A stretch of 64,000 bases of DNA from Siphlonurus alternatus. Lineage: Eukaryota; Arthropoda; Insecta; Ephemeroptera; Siphlonuridae. The stretch spans positions 22,451,538-22,515,537 of the forward strand of contig OX463781.1 of NCBI GenBank assembly GCA_949825025.1, read 5' to 3'. The notes beneath the pieces are model-generated. The model did not search any database. It saw only the letters and a list, made by a program, of their open reading frames with translations, and had not been told where the DNA came from. Below are positions 34,576 through 47,337 of this stretch, piece after piece. The stretch's first letter is position 1, and the number at the start of each line of letters is the position of its first letter. The position numbers and the translations under genes were made by a program.

Positions 34576-36766
34576 AGTTAGAAATAATTAAGATATTATA
34601 AGGACAATTCTGTATATATACGCGGTACGTGTTTCATAAAACCAGATTGCGATGCTTATAAAATAAATTACTACTCTCAAAATAATCTTACATAAAATAT
34701 ATGATTTTTTACCACAATTATATCGATTATATACTATCAATTTTTCATATGTCGCTAATAAATTTATCAGTCTGTACTTTTTTTAAATATTTTTTATTCA
34801 TATACACATAATTATATATATACATATTAAATCAAACCATAAGTGGGTATATACTCCTAATTACTATATAATTAGTCTAATTACTAACTAAGTTTGAAAC
34901 CCCGAACGGCCCGCCCGAACCTCCCGAAACCCTAACCCTAACGTACTTAAAAAAAACTCGTGAGTTTAATAAAATTGTGCCATATAATATGTATATATAT
35001 ATAAATTATATTAGTTATGTTCGTAAATACACATTACAATCAGATATAATCGATTAATTATTAATGATGTTCCATGTACATATAAGGTTCCTTAATATTA
35101 TAATAATCGATTATTTCTGATGGTGTATTTACAAACAGACCTATATTATTTTATTGAAAGTAGGCTAATAATTGTTAACTCTATTTTAAATTTTTAAATC
35201 AAGAAAATTGAATTTAAAAAATTGTTATAACTATTTCAATATTTAATATTTTCTACACAGCATATTTATCGACTCTTAAGATGAAATTAATAAGTGAAAT
35301 TAATTTATAATTATATGCATAAAAGTGTATGTAAAATGAAACAACCATGCAATTAACTAGTAGATAATATTTTTATTATGTTGCTACTAGCTAGATTTAT
35401 GAACGACACAACAATTAATATATATTGCAATTGTTGCAAACATGATCGGTACAATATGGTCTTATTAAATACACAGAACAATACATTATTAATTTATTAC
35501 AGATTTGTGTATGTCGAATCTAACATTAAACCAATTAAAACTCATCGATCATTACATAAAAAAAAAAATGCCACCAACAAAATATGGGAATATAACATTA
35601 ATTTATTATTAGTTAGTACATATATTTTTTATTATTTTATTTTGGCAAAAGTTAATTTAAAGCTAAAATTAATATATTATATAAATAAATTTATAACATT
35701 TCTTGATTTTGTATCTTTATAATCCACAAATCGATTTGCACAAGCTAATTAGTTGACCATTCTATAAATAACTCCAATAGATTTTAAAATAGGAAGAAAA
35801 CGATATACCTCACATACCTTGAGGTGCCGAAATAAAATTTTGAAATATGTATATAGATCCGAAGTAAATAACACCTTATTTTATATTAATAATTTAATTG
35901 ATATATTAAGGCACTTTTTGTATACAATTTTAATATAGAGCACAAAAATTATCATCTCTTATTAATTAAATTAAATCTTTTTACTTTTTAATAAAGAAAA
36001 CAATAAGTTAACATTAACGTAGGTACGGTACCGGTTGAAAACTTAATACTTCTGTCAAATTGTAATATATTCATCACTCATGCATTGGTGGCCGGATATA
36101 TCAGTCATTTGTGTCATTTCCTCAATAATTTAAAAAAATCATTTCTATCAACAAAAGCGACAAACAAAAACATGCTGCGTGTTGCGTTTTTCTCAGCAGA
36201 AAGCAAAATATAATATATTTTAGTTACAATAATTTAAATAGATTAAATAGCAGTGTGTACACACATTACATGCATACACCACTGCTTGCGACTATTGTGG
36301 GTATTCCACCACGGTGGCTCGCTTATAGATTTTGTTATTGGATCCAATACAGAAATGCCATATATTTTATGAATTTTATTTCATGCAGTTTTAAAAATGC
36401 ACACATATAATATTACGAACTTTATATGACTCGATCATAACGACATGCATGTTTTGGCTCTGATATTTTACGTCAATATTTTTTTAATGTATTTTCAAGG
36501 CTCAAAAGACTAGAAAAAAAATCATGGTATGCAGCAAAGTTACTATTATAATACTAGTATGCTTTTTAACTGTTATTAACATTATTAAGCTAAGAAAGGC
36601 CAAAGTATCTATTTACATAGACTTTATTAATTCTTGTAAAGACCATAATATGGAATTAATATTATATATGGACAAATTAATGTGGTACATACGTATTTTC
36701 TAGTCAGACATTCATAGATTCCTCTCTCTCTCTCTCTCACTTGTCAGTTCTGCATTAAAAAAATAA
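34576..36766. other. Non-coding AT-rich DNA
   Basis: Includes a short telomere-like CCCTAACCCTAAC at about 34928-34940 and the hairpin at 35014. A 114-codon open frame at 35378-35722 is AT-rich, without recognisable features, and I do not call it. Confidence 0.5.
35014..35143. mobile_element. Short hairpin MITE (family 5, copy 1)
   Basis: Arms ATGTTCGTAAATACACATTA and complement near 35125-35143 (GGTGTATTTACAAACAGACC), with ATAATCGATTA in both arms. Degenerate relative to copy 2. Confidence 0.7.
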
Positions 36767-36891
36767 TAGGTATGTTCGTAAATACACAATCAGAAAAAAT
36801 CGATTATTTGTGATGAACCTTATGTTATATGTACAGAAGGTTCATCTCATATAATCGATTCTTTCTGATTGTGTATTTACGAACAGACCTA
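36767..36891. mobile_element. Short hairpin MITE (family 5, copy 2)
   Basis: Nearly perfect 125-base hairpin flanked by TA: arms AGGTATGTTCGTAAATACAC and complement, inner AATCAGAAAAAATCGATTA. A clean copy of the family seen at 35014. Confidence 0.8.
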
Positions 36892-37047
36892 ATAAAACAT
36901 TATTAATTAATTTTTATGAATTTTTAGAGCGTAAAAAAAATCCTTCGTATTTAAATATTTGAAGATACCATAATAATATTAAAAAAAGCATCCTGTAATA
37001 ATAAATAGGTTTAATTGATCTCTCTTCGGTTTGATTTTTCTACAATA

Positions 37048-37420
37048 GAATTGACCGGTTCTCGTTAGATCACCGAAGTCAGGCTACGTCGAGCGTGGTT
37101 AGTACTTGGATGGGTGACCGTTTCAAGTAAAAAATACGCTGCTCCCTCCCTGGAGTAAATTCGTCTCGCTTTCCACAGTTTCCACCCAGTGCAGTGATGC
37201 ACTTGTGTGTAGTTCCCCAGGCTTTGGACATCGCTTTGGTCCATTGAGAAAAAGTAGAGGTGTCCGTCCTGACTGAGGTTTTCCACGGTTCCCTCAGTCT
37301 CACCTCAGCGAATGCTGGGACGCGTAAGCATGCAGGCCGTGGCCACTATCCGTTCCCTACCTTATCCCTACCCAGTACCCCGCCGCGAGCTGTAAGCTCT
37401 TAGGGGTGTATCCTTGTAAA
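37048..37420 (+). mobile_element. 5S-rRNA-derived SINE (best copy)
   Basis: Head GACCGGTTCTCGTTAGATCA, then CCGAAGTCAGGCTACGTCGA and GTACTTGGATGGGTGACCG, clearly 5S-like with the box A and C regions. The body is a conserved 240-base unit with a tail TGTATCCTTGTAAAATATAT. Not a functional 5S gene: the 3' half of 5S is replaced. Confidence 0.82.
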
Positions 37421-37485
37421 ATATATATATATATATAGCTTTCCTGTGCATGTCAATCTTAGAATTGTATTATAAATTGTGCAAA

Positions 37486-37906
37486 TTAAGGGCATTGGGT
37501 GTAGCACCGGTAGTTGGCAACTACATATCTTCACCATGTTAATTTTTTATCATTGCTCCTCGGAGTAATTTTTATGCTAGAGCTATTATAAGCTGATTGC
37601 TGTAGTATCAAGATAATTATTAGCCCAAGTGCACAATTTGGCTAAATAAAGCCTGATTTAAAGAAAAGTATTTTTTTTATATTTTAGAAAAATGCAAGTG
37701 AATTTAAAAAATTACTAAAAAATACTTTTCTTTAAATCAGGCTTTATTTAGCCAAATTGTGCACTTGGGCTACTAATTATCTTGATACTACAGCAATCAG
37801 CTTAGCTCTAGCATAAAAATTACTCCGAGGAGCAAGGATAAAAAATTAACATGGTGAAGATATATCAGTGTTGCCAACTACCGGTGCTACACCCAATGCC
37901 CTCAAC
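37486..37906. mobile_element. TTAA-flanked 420-bp foldback MITE (family 3, copy 1)
   Basis: Palindrome with termini GGGCATTGGGTGTAGCACCG, arms about 200 bases with CTCCTCGGAGTAATTTTTAT and AAAGCCTGATTTAAAGAAAA. The right TTAA has become TCAA. Two further copies in this window, at 46911 and 54854. Confidence 0.88.
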
Positions 37907-38360
37907 AATTAATCAACATTTCACAAAATCCGATACATGGGTATATACAGAAAGGTTAGAATTTTTTTACTTCCGGAATTTTTTATTTCAATTGGAATGT
38001 CGGATTGTCAAATCATTTATAATGAAAGTACATAATATAAATAAATATTCTAATTTTACATCTTTATAGAGTAAATTACATTAATACAACATATTATATA
38101 ATATGCATTTAATACATTGTTGATTTTTTTTTTTTTTTTACCTTTTACACCTTTCTGTATTAATTTATATATTGTTATTTCTTGAACACAAACATATATT
38201 GCATAATATTTTTTTGTGATGAACTAAGCCGTTCGAAGGAACATTATCAATTAAAATTTTATAGATGATGATGTTGATAATAAATTTTTAATTGGCATAT
38301 TGACAATATTTATTAAAATTAAGATACACATGGTTCTTAAATTAACATTAATATATAATG

Positions 38361-38366
38361 TTTATT
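38361..38366 (-). terminator. Candidate poly(A) signal of the GT31 gene
   Basis: AATAAA on the minus strand, about 53 bases beyond the stop codon at 38419. Position is good; AT-rich context lowers confidence. Confidence 0.4.
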
Positions 38367-38418
38367 AATATACGTATTAATAACTGTTCAAATAACTTAT
38401 TTAATATAATTTCTATTA

Positions 38419-39514
38419 TCACCGTTTTGAACTTTCAATTAATAATTTCCATAAAGATCGTATAACATTTGGTGTTAAATCATACGGTCCAATTAAAAGT
38501 TTATTAGATAAATTATTTGGCCATTTATTTTTTAATATAATACTTTTTGCTATATTTTCTTTTATTTTCCAACGTTCAGCAGGTATATGACGTATATTAG
38601 CTTTTTGTGCCATAACACCTGTTATATGAACGTCATCAACCCAAAAGTAAGAATCAGACTGTGCTTCTGCATATAGTCTTCTCACTACATCACTTGTGTA
38701 CATTATTACCCCTCCCGAACAATAATCAGGGTAAATTCGACCAGAATATTCATTATAAGCAACTCTCCATTTAGATCTCCAAGATCTTTTAACATTAGCA
38801 TGTTTAAATACATCACAGAATATAAGTCTTGAGGTAGGAAGAGAAGGTAAAAATTTAATTAAATTTGGCATATTTATGAACACATCATCATCAGTTTTTA
38901 ATATATATTCTATATTAGGACAATTGTAATTAATCCATTTAAAAGCCATGACATGTTTATATGTAATATTACGATATTTATCAATAAAATTTCCTTGTAT
39001 TATATCATTATATTTAATTTGTTCTTTTAATAATATAGATTGTACTGTTTTATTAATATTTATACCTAACATAAATAAAACTCTTATATTATATATTGAT
39101 GATGAACCCCATGTTTCACGAATTGCTAATCTTTTAATTATATTTTCTGCTGCAGAATGAACAACAACTAAAAGAGTTGGCAAATTTGAAATATTACACG
39201 ATTCTACGTTCATAATAAAATGGAATGAAGTTAGGTCGATGAGTTGGTTGAAGTCACCAGGCTTGAAGATGGGACCCTCGGAGGTTGTTGTCACAGGGGT
39301 CGGTGATACTGGCAGTGGTTCTGGCGGTGAGGGAACCTCTTGTATTGCCCAAGCCGTTGGCGGAGTTGAGACGGGTACCAATATAAACATTAACGTCACA
39401 CTCGTTAAAGCAATAGATGCTATGCATACGTGAATGAAACGTATAAATATATGACGCTCCATTCTCACTAATTTATTGTGTGGACGAAAATCAGTTTTCT
39501 TTGCTGCTACATAT
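38419..39514 (-). CDS. Beta-1,3-galactosyltransferase-like enzyme (GT31), main coding exon
   Basis: Golgi type II membrane glycosyltransferase expected to transfer a sugar, usually galactose or GlcNAc, in beta-1,3 linkage from a UDP-sugar. Translation probably starts at the ATG at 39462 (context AGAATGG), giving 347 residues: cytosolic tail MERH, membrane anchor about 5-31, Pro/Thr/Ser-rich stem about 33-66, then the GT31 domain with RLAIRETW (111-118), the metal-binding DDD (191-193), YPDYCSGG (244-251) and VDDVHITG (275-282, the E/VDDV-x-x-G motif). Stop TGA at 38419-38421. The frame is open up to an acceptor TTGACAG at 39515, preceded by a pyrimidine tract, so at least one exon lies upstream; the open frame before 39514 is probably intron. 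Family is certain; acceptor and donor sugars cannot be told from sequence. Confidence 0.92.
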
Positions 39515-39784
39515 CTGTCAACATAGAAGACGGAAGACAAAAATTAGAAAAAATATTTAACAAATTGTATATAAAAAAAATATCACAACATATATAGTAT
39601 ATATGGTGTACGTACAACACATTATATTAACGTGATAATACGATGCATGGTAAATAACTTTGAAAAATTTAGCACATCTTCCTTACACACCAGTATTGAA
39701 ACTATTGACGTATATTATTGAGATAACAAATTAGTAATATTCGACCTAGCTTATGAGATAATTGTATTAAATATAACATTATAA

Positions 39785-39796
39785 TATATATATATA

Positions 39797-39853
<57 letters not shown>
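39785..39853. repeat. Dinucleotide array (AT)n
   Basis: About 30 units upstream of the GT31 exon, in what is probably its intron. Confidence 0.93.
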
Positions 39854-39857
<4 letters not shown>

Positions 39858-40020
39858 CAAATCATCATATTTTTCACACACAAAAAAATAACTCAAAAAA
39901 CAAATTGATTTTTTATTTTTTTACTTTAGTTGTTTAAAGTCAATTTGTTCTTTATTATTAAGGTGCAAAAACATTTTTAGTTTACCATCGAAAGTATGAG
40001 TACTATACCAATATATACAC

Positions 40021-40488
40021 CAATGGGCTTACGGGGTGTAATTTTTTTACTGGCTCAATCAAAAGAGGAGGTCGAAAAATATCCCTTAGATTTTTTTGCG
40101 ATTTTTTTTAGCACTGCATCATACCTAGAATGGAGATTAAAAATGTCTCTTGACCTGGAGGCTCCATCCGCAATGCCTATGACGTCATTACATTCTTTGA
40201 TTCAACTATATAACACTTGTAAAAAATTATTGCATTGTTGCTTGTTTATTAAAAATAATAATTTGTTTCCATAGCAACGTGTTTGTTAAGAAACATAATA
40301 TAGTTGACCCAAAGAATGTAATGACGTCATAGGCGTTGCGGATGGAGCCTCCAGGTCAAGAGACATTTTTAATCTCCATTCTAGGTATGATGCAGTGCTA
40401 AAAAAAATCGCAAAAAAATCTAAGGGATATTTTTCGACCTCCTCTTTTGATTGAGCCAGTAAAAAAATGACACCCCGTAAGCCCATTG
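40021..40488. mobile_element. Foldback element with mirrored open arms
   Basis: Inverted repeat with arms of about 190 bases (CAATGGGCTTACGGGGTGTA and complement) and a loop of about 90 bases. The same 60-odd codon frame (MGLRGVIFLLAQSKEEVEKY and on) is open in both arms on opposite strands, because the arms are near identical. TGACGTCAT occurs in each arm. I read it as a MITE, not a gene. Confidence 0.8.
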
Positions 40489-40925
40489 TGACACTATTTC
40501 TATAATAATGATTAGGAATATGCATATACTCTATTATTATTATTATTATTATTATATACGAAGTGATAATTTGGAGGATGTCATAAACTCCGATAGTCAA
40601 ATTGGTAGCGACCTAGCAAGTGATTTGAATTTACACAGATATTATTATAACTGAAATACATCAATTTCTACCTTTTCAACAATATATTTTTTTTGTTAAA
40701 TTTTCATAATTTTTTTTAAACAATTTTTTATTCAATTTTTTGTATATTAATTATTATTATTATTTTAACAACACATATGATCAAAATGCCAATTAATAAA
40801 CAACACAAACAAAGAATACACATGTATATAAATAAAGTATTGCAATTAATTTTTAAATAAATTGTCATCAAAATAATTTAAATTATAAAATAATGTTTCA
40901 TGGATTTCATGCTTGTATTTAATTA

Positions 40926-40930
<5 letters not shown>

Positions 40931-40969
<39 letters not shown>
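40931..40969. repeat. Dinucleotide array (AT)n
   Basis: About 19 units, uninterrupted. Confidence 0.93.
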
Positions 40970-40973
<4 letters not shown>

Positions 40974-41568
40974 GTGTAATAATTTATTGATCGAATTATA
41001 CATATTGATGACATACAAGTATTGCGTATTATTTGTTTTTGTTGTATATTCGAATATTAATTGGAAATAAAAATAATAATTATGTTACTACTTTTTTTTC
41101 TTTGTTAATTATATATTTTCTTTCCCTCATTTAAAAAAAAAACAAATATAATTAAATAATAATTCAAACGACCGTTTTAAGTTAATCGTTAACGCCATAC
41201 ATAATGTGCGTATATAATCATTCACAATTAAAATTTATTTTCTTTATGTTTTTTTATGATTTATGACTTAATGTAATGCTTTTATAGTTAAATACAAAAA
41301 TTATATTGCCTGCATGTGTGTATAATTATATATAGCTGGAAAGCAAGTTACTAAAATTTATGACGCATTCATGATGTCCACGTTGAGTATTTATTTATAG
41401 AAATTCGCTATATAAAATATTAATTATTTTATTGCTAGTGACACGCATGTATTGAAACACTATATAACTGTGTCTTGCTACGGAACTCATATAAGCACTT
41501 ACTTAAATTAATCATTGTAAGAATGATAAGATAACTATAAACTTTAAAAGTATATATAAGGTAACGCG

Positions 41569-43605
41569 CCCAATGAAAAAAAAAAAAAATCCCACACTTG
41601 AAAATTATGAAAAGAAAAAAGTTTTCTTCGTCGACAGGGGCGTAGACAAGGGGGGGGGGTATACCCCCCCCCCTTGAGAGCTGAACCTTAGTAAATTTTG
41701 AGAGAAAAATAACAAAAAATGGTACTTGACGGATACGATTTAGATAAAAAAAAAAATTAAAATTTTTCTTAAAAAAAAAATAAACATTTATATCCCCGAA
41801 ACACATCGTTAATACACCTTAAATTTATTTAAAATGACTCCAGTATTATGATTATATCAGTATACTCTATAATAATTATATTATATATTTATGTAGCATT
41901 CATTATGTTGTATAAGTTATTTATGTTTTTGTAATGAAGACAACAGTTTAAAATATAAAAAATGTTGCAAACATTCCCCGCATGATGTTTAGCATAAAAA
42001 TTAAAATTATATATGGTATTTTATTATTTTTAATTAATTATATAGGCATCTTACAATTGCTACTTTTATTGTCTAATGTATAATACTGTACATATCTTTA
42101 AATTTATTATTGAAGTTAGAAAAATCCGATTTTTTAAATTAATTGTACAGTATCATATACTTAATGTAATGTAATAAATTGATTTTCCTGTTTTGAAAAT
42201 TTAAATATAAATATTTTTTCTTGCTCGCACATCAGTACATCGTCATAAAATGTGGTCTATTTTTTATAAGAAAAATTAGTAACAAAAATATTGAAACTCC
42301 CAAATTTACGATTTACAAATATAAGAAATTTGCTACGACTTCTCTTTGAAAAAATAATAGTCCACACTCCCCTTTTTCAAAAAAATCACGCAGCTTGAAA
42401 CTAGTAAAAATAATATAAAAGTGGTTTTTAGATGAATGGGGAATTCTCCTACATTTATTTTTTTATTTTTTTCAGATGCTCTATGCCTTGAAACTAAATG
42501 TCCCAAAACAAAAAAGTTTCAATTTTCAAAACTGGAGACAAGGGAGTTTTTTAAAAATCCAATTGTTTTGAATTTAGCGCCAAAACGTGACGTAGAAACT
42601 GCCTAGCAGGTGAAATTTTCCTGCAATAAATTTATATTTTCGATTATCACTAGCTCTTAAAGTAAACTGATATTAGAGACATAACTATTGATACTAGGGT
42701 AGAAAAACCCGCTGATTTTGATCGCTCTACTAAAATTTATAGACAATCACTCCTTGACGCTCAAACTATGATATCAGGCAGTTGTTGTGTGTTAACTAGG
42801 CAGTTTCTACGTCATAATTTTCAGGTTTGCGCGCGGGTTGCATACTTTGCCCCTATTTTAATAATCCCTTCAGAGTCCCCAAATTTGAGTTAAAAAAGTT
42901 GAAACTTTTTAAATCAAACGTATTGTTAATATGTACCAGGCTATCATAATCTTGTAGTAGTTAAATTAAAATTTGAGTTGTAAGAGAATTCCCCATTATT
43001 TGCATGATTTAACTAAAATTATTTACTCAAAGCTTTATTTATTACGTTAGTGCACGTATTGAAAAGAAATTTAAAAAATGGAGCACAAAAAATATAAAAA
43101 AAAAATTGCATCAGGTCGTACATTCTCTATAATAGTATTTTTTCATAATTTTACCCTAAAAAAGGGGGCGTGTCCTTAAAAAAAATCGCGCCTTCGGCGG
43201 GCTATTGGGAGGCTACGCCCCCCAAACCCCCCAATGGGCTGTTCTCAGTCTTCATCTTGAAGAACCCCCCCCCCCCCTTGGACAAATCCTGGCTACGTTA
43301 CTGACTCTTCGATCATCTACATCATTTCTATCAGTAGCTAAAATATCAGGCACAAAAATTTGAGCTATTTTTTGAGTTATGAATTAATTTTTATAGTTGA
43401 CTACTTTAACATGGAATATTGGAACTTCCAAGTTAAATTAGTCAACTTTAAAAATTCATAACTCAAAAACTAGCTCGAATTTGCATAACTATTATTTTAG
43501 CTATATACTGATAGCTAGTTCTATGGGATGTAGAGGTGAACATTTTAATTTTTTTTCATGATTTTCATACGAGTTTTTTTTTTTTTTTTTAATTGGGCGT
43601 GTTAC
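41569..43605. mobile_element. Foldback family 1 element split by a hAT-like insertion
   Basis: Left part 41569-41634 (AAGGTAACGCGCCCAATG) and right part 43304-43605 (ending GGGCGTGTTACCT) belong to the same palindromic family as 3644-3998. Between them, 41635-43303 starts CAGGGGCGTAGACAAGG and ends in the complement of CAGTAACGTAGCCAGG. The flanks CTTCGTCGA and CTCTTCGA look like a decayed 8-bp duplication. Confidence 0.65.
41635..43303. mobile_element. hAT-like non-autonomous element with an internal palindrome
   Basis: Termini CAGGGGCGTAG and CAGTAACGTAG on opposite strands, followed by G-rich tracts. Inside, about 42433-42995 forms an imperfect palindrome (ATGGGGAATTCTC to GAGAATTCCCCAT) with ACGTAGAAACTGCCTAG and its complement. 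No transposase frame. Confidence 0.55.
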
Positions 43606-44025
43606 CTAAGTTACAAAGTTACCTTATATACTGCTTATGTCCAACATTTGGAAGTTGGTCGAAATGACACGCTTTTGCTCTGTTTATGGACATTAATTGC
43701 CAAGCTGTTTAAGCATTTTAAGCATATATTTATGCTGAGGGATTTTTTTAATATTTTCTACTCGATGCAATTTTTTATATATTTGTAGTATAACGATAAA
43801 AAAATGCTATTACGATTATCATACAGATAAATTTGCACTGAAGATGAAGAATATATAATATTAAGAGTGCCCCGATAAAACGTCCGAGCAGAAGGGTGAT
43901 GCACCCTGCAATCTTTTCACTATCGCACCTTACCTTTGGCGCGGCCAAGCGGGGCCATTGATAAGGTTATAAAGTGTTGGTTCCGTGATATTCGAAATAC
44001 AATTGTCTTAAACATATATTTAATA

Positions 44026-44026
44026 T

Positions 44027-44073
<47 letters not shown>

Positions 44074-44092
44074 GTTTTTTATTTATTTATTA
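44026..44092. repeat. Tetranucleotide array (ATTT)n
   Basis: About 16 units with one interruption (TTTAGTTTTTTATT). It directly follows a GC-richer stretch (43865-43985), as a SINE or LINE tail might. Confidence 0.9.
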
Positions 44093-44346
44093 TATTTATT
44101 CAGAAAACAGACTACAGGTTAGGTAATCCGATTATAAAGAATACAATAGTTCATACAAATTCTTAGTTAAAATACACACGTACAAATATTATTATATAAC
44201 TAAAATCTTGGTAACATAATATATATTATATATTTATATATATTTTTTTTAAATGTGTTTATATTCAAAAAACATATTAATGACCCTTTACATAGATTAT
44301 TACAATAATTAAACCCCAAGAGTTTGGCTCTCCTGCGTCGATTGAG

Positions 44347-45812
44347 ATGCAGCGATCTTCCTGAATTTGATCTGCATTATAAAAACAATTTATTTAAATA
44401 TTATTATACTATAATGCTTTATTTTCTTAATATTAATATATAGTATATAGATGTGAAACTGCATGTACTTTTAACATATTATGATTATATACAGTATATA
44501 TATAAAATATATATAATGCAGTATACGTACTGTACGTGTATTAGAAAATTATGCATGCTGAATAAAATATAAAATCCCTTTGTCATCACTTTTACTCTTA
44601 AAAGTTAATAGCATAATGAGAATACAACGAATATAAATTTGAACTTGAATTATAAAATAATTAAAATTGGAGACATGCAGTAATTGGTATAATATATACG
44701 AATAAATTATGCACGTTAATGCAGTATTTTAAGATCTTTCAAACATAAAGGCACATAATTATGATTATGATTATAATTAAGAGTTTATGATTACATGCTT
44801 GTTAAATGCAATTTTAAAGCTAAGTACTAGTTATAAATATTTAGTGTACTTAATTTTGTTATATTAATTTTAAAGTTTTTAATTAATTTTTACATATATT
44901 TTTTTTATAATATTTATAACATTTTTATGCATATAATATATATTATGTATTTTATTTTACATTAAATGTAAAATAATACTAATAGTGATTTTTTTTATTT
45001 TGTTAACACAGATATTCATCAAGATCTTGAAGAACAATAATGTATGTAATTTCTGTAGCGGCCGCCGATAGGGTACTAAAACCCTGGCTGGTACAACATT
45101 GTGTAAATATTTACTAAAAAAAAACAAAATATATCTAAATGCTGTATTGTTTACATATTTATTATATTAATGAAGTATTTAGTATGCCTATGTATACGTA
45201 CTTTATCTTGAAGTTGCATATAAGTGTTTATTTTATTATTATTGTTTAATTTGTCTATCAGTTTAACAGTGATTTATTTGTATTTAATAAAAGTGAATGT
45301 TTTATTGGTGTTTTTGAGTGCAATGAATTCAGTGCTAATCTTAATTATGGGATGAAGAATTTATGAACTTTATTAAAAAACGCAAATCCCAAACTGTAAT
45401 TTTTGGCGGTTAGGTGCAGGGTTGTATAAGCCTGGGTTAGGTGCAAGAATGGGCTTGCCTAAACCTCGCCGCTATAAAGATATTTTCTATTCTATTCTAT
45501 TCTATTCTATTCTATTCTATTCTATTCTATTCTATTCTATTCTATTCTATTCTATTCTATTCTATATATTGATTATTATTACATCTAATAATTAAACTGA
45601 ATGTAGTATAATAAAATTTATTATAACCCTATATTATTTTGTTAACAATATAATATTATATAGTAAAATTTTGAGTGTATAATTTCCATTTCTGCAGTAT
45701 CAAAATTATTTTATTATATACATTACTTGAATTAATTAATTAATTAATTAATTAAGTGCAATGTATATACAGTATTCTACTGGTGCGGATCGAATTCAGG
45801 AAGACCGATGCA
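44347..45812. repeat. Possible 1.45-kb element with diverged terminal inverted repeats
   Basis: GATGCAGCGATCTTCCTGAA at the left end pairs with TTCAGGAAGACCGATGCATG at the right end, about 33 bases with mismatches. Between lie AT-rich sequence, a GCGGCCGCCGATAGGG word and a TTCTA array. Only the ends support this; no target duplication found. Confidence 0.35.
45484..45566. repeat. Pentanucleotide array (TTCTA)n
   Basis: About 16 perfect units. Preceded by non-repetitive sequence ending CTCGCCGCTATAAAGATAT, which could be the 3' end of a retroelement with a simple tandem tail. Confidence 0.9.
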
Positions 45813-46910
45813 TGTTGTGAGGATATTACACAAAATTATAAACCAGAAAAATGTGAAATAATATATAGCACGTACATGATAAAGAAAATGGAAAGTACAT
45901 ATTATTCAATGTTCGGGGACAAAATTTTTAATATTTAATGGTCGCCAATCTGAACTAGCGTTCATACTTATAATTTTCTTAAATAACATAAAAAATCAGG
46001 TTCTTTGAGTGCCCCGAATTTTTGGATTCTCAAAATGGTCATTTTCAAAACCAAAAATGTTATTGAATTACTAGATACTATAATTCTGTGAAGTTGTAGC
46101 GTTCATTGCTTTGAAACAAGGTGTTGTCTGTATTATAATTTTACAGCATTTGAAAATGCATGTAAACACGTCACCTAAACGTACATTAATTTGTCCCGGG
46201 TATTTTGAGTTTAATGTTTTTAATCATGACGTTTGATTGTTTGATACATCAAAATGCTGGTGATCATCACATGAATCATTTTTCTTGAGAAAACCTTCAG
46301 TTTTTTGGTTATTCTCAAAAGAGGAAGAAAATTAAATTCCTAATTTGAAAGAAACCTGATTTTCGATACGAAATTTTGGTCGGATATAAAAGTATTATAC
46401 ATTTCTAAAAAACATGAAACACGGGCATTTTAATTAATGGTGTAGTCTTAAATCCTGCAAGTGTGTTGATTTCGGAGACATTAATTGTTTTCGTACTTTC
46501 AAAAAAAAAAAAAAAAAAAAAAAAAGAACACGTAAATCTGGGATAATGCCATGGGCCAATTTTTGTCAAACTTTTTTTTTTGGGGGGGGGGGAACTTTTT
46601 GGGAATATACATTTCTATTCTCGATTCAAAATCAATCCAGCTTGCCATGCAGTTGCCCTTAAAATTTCTCGATCGTTTCCTCGCCTATATAAGGGGTATA
46701 GATGTGAATGTTATTTGTCATTTATTTACTTAATATGCTTTTTTCGCGATCCTTGGGTTACTACCAAAAATGTAAATTATCCCAATAAACATGGCAAGCA
46801 AAAACAATATACGTATATTATACATTGTCTGTATGTATATAATTATACATAATTTTGGGTTCCATTCACGAAGAATTAAGTTAAACCTCCTATAGTTAAA
46901 CGTGGTGAAG
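45813..46910. other. Non-coding AT-rich DNA
   Basis: No exon signature found; contains a poly-A run at 46501 and a G run at 46580. Confidence 0.5.
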
Positions 46911-47337
46911 TTAAGGGCATTGGGTGTAGCACCGGTAGTTGGCAACACTGACGTATCTTCACCATGTTAATTTTTGATCATTGCTCCTCGGAGTAATTTT
47001 TATGCTAGAGCCAAGCTGATTGTTGTAGTATCAAGATAATTAGTAGCCCAAGTGCACAATTTGGCTAAATAAAGCCTGATTTAAAGAAAAGTATTTTTTA
47101 GTAATTTTTTAAATTTACATGCATTTTTCTATAATAAAATATAAAAAAAATACTTTTCTTTAAATCATGCAGGCTTTATTTAGCCAAATTGTGCACTTCG
47201 GCTACTAATTATCTTGATACTACAGCAATCAGCTTAGCTCTTGCATAAAAATTACTCCGAGGAGCAATGATCAAAAATTAACATGATGAAGATACGTCAG
47301 TGTTGCCAACTACCGGTGCTACACCCAATGCCCTTAA
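46911..47337. mobile_element. TTAA-flanked foldback MITE (family 3, copy 2)
   Basis: Intact TTAA on both sides. Almost the same sequence as copies 1 and 3, including the GGCAACACTGACGTATCTTC word and its mirror. Confidence 0.9.

Noticed and set aside
34928..34940. Telomere-like CCCTAACCCTAAC
   Set aside because: Barely two units; no array, likely chance.
37048..37130. Functional 5S rRNA gene
   Set aside because: Only part of 5S is present, the 3' half is replaced by a repeat body, and several copies share the same non-5S tail, so it is a SINE.
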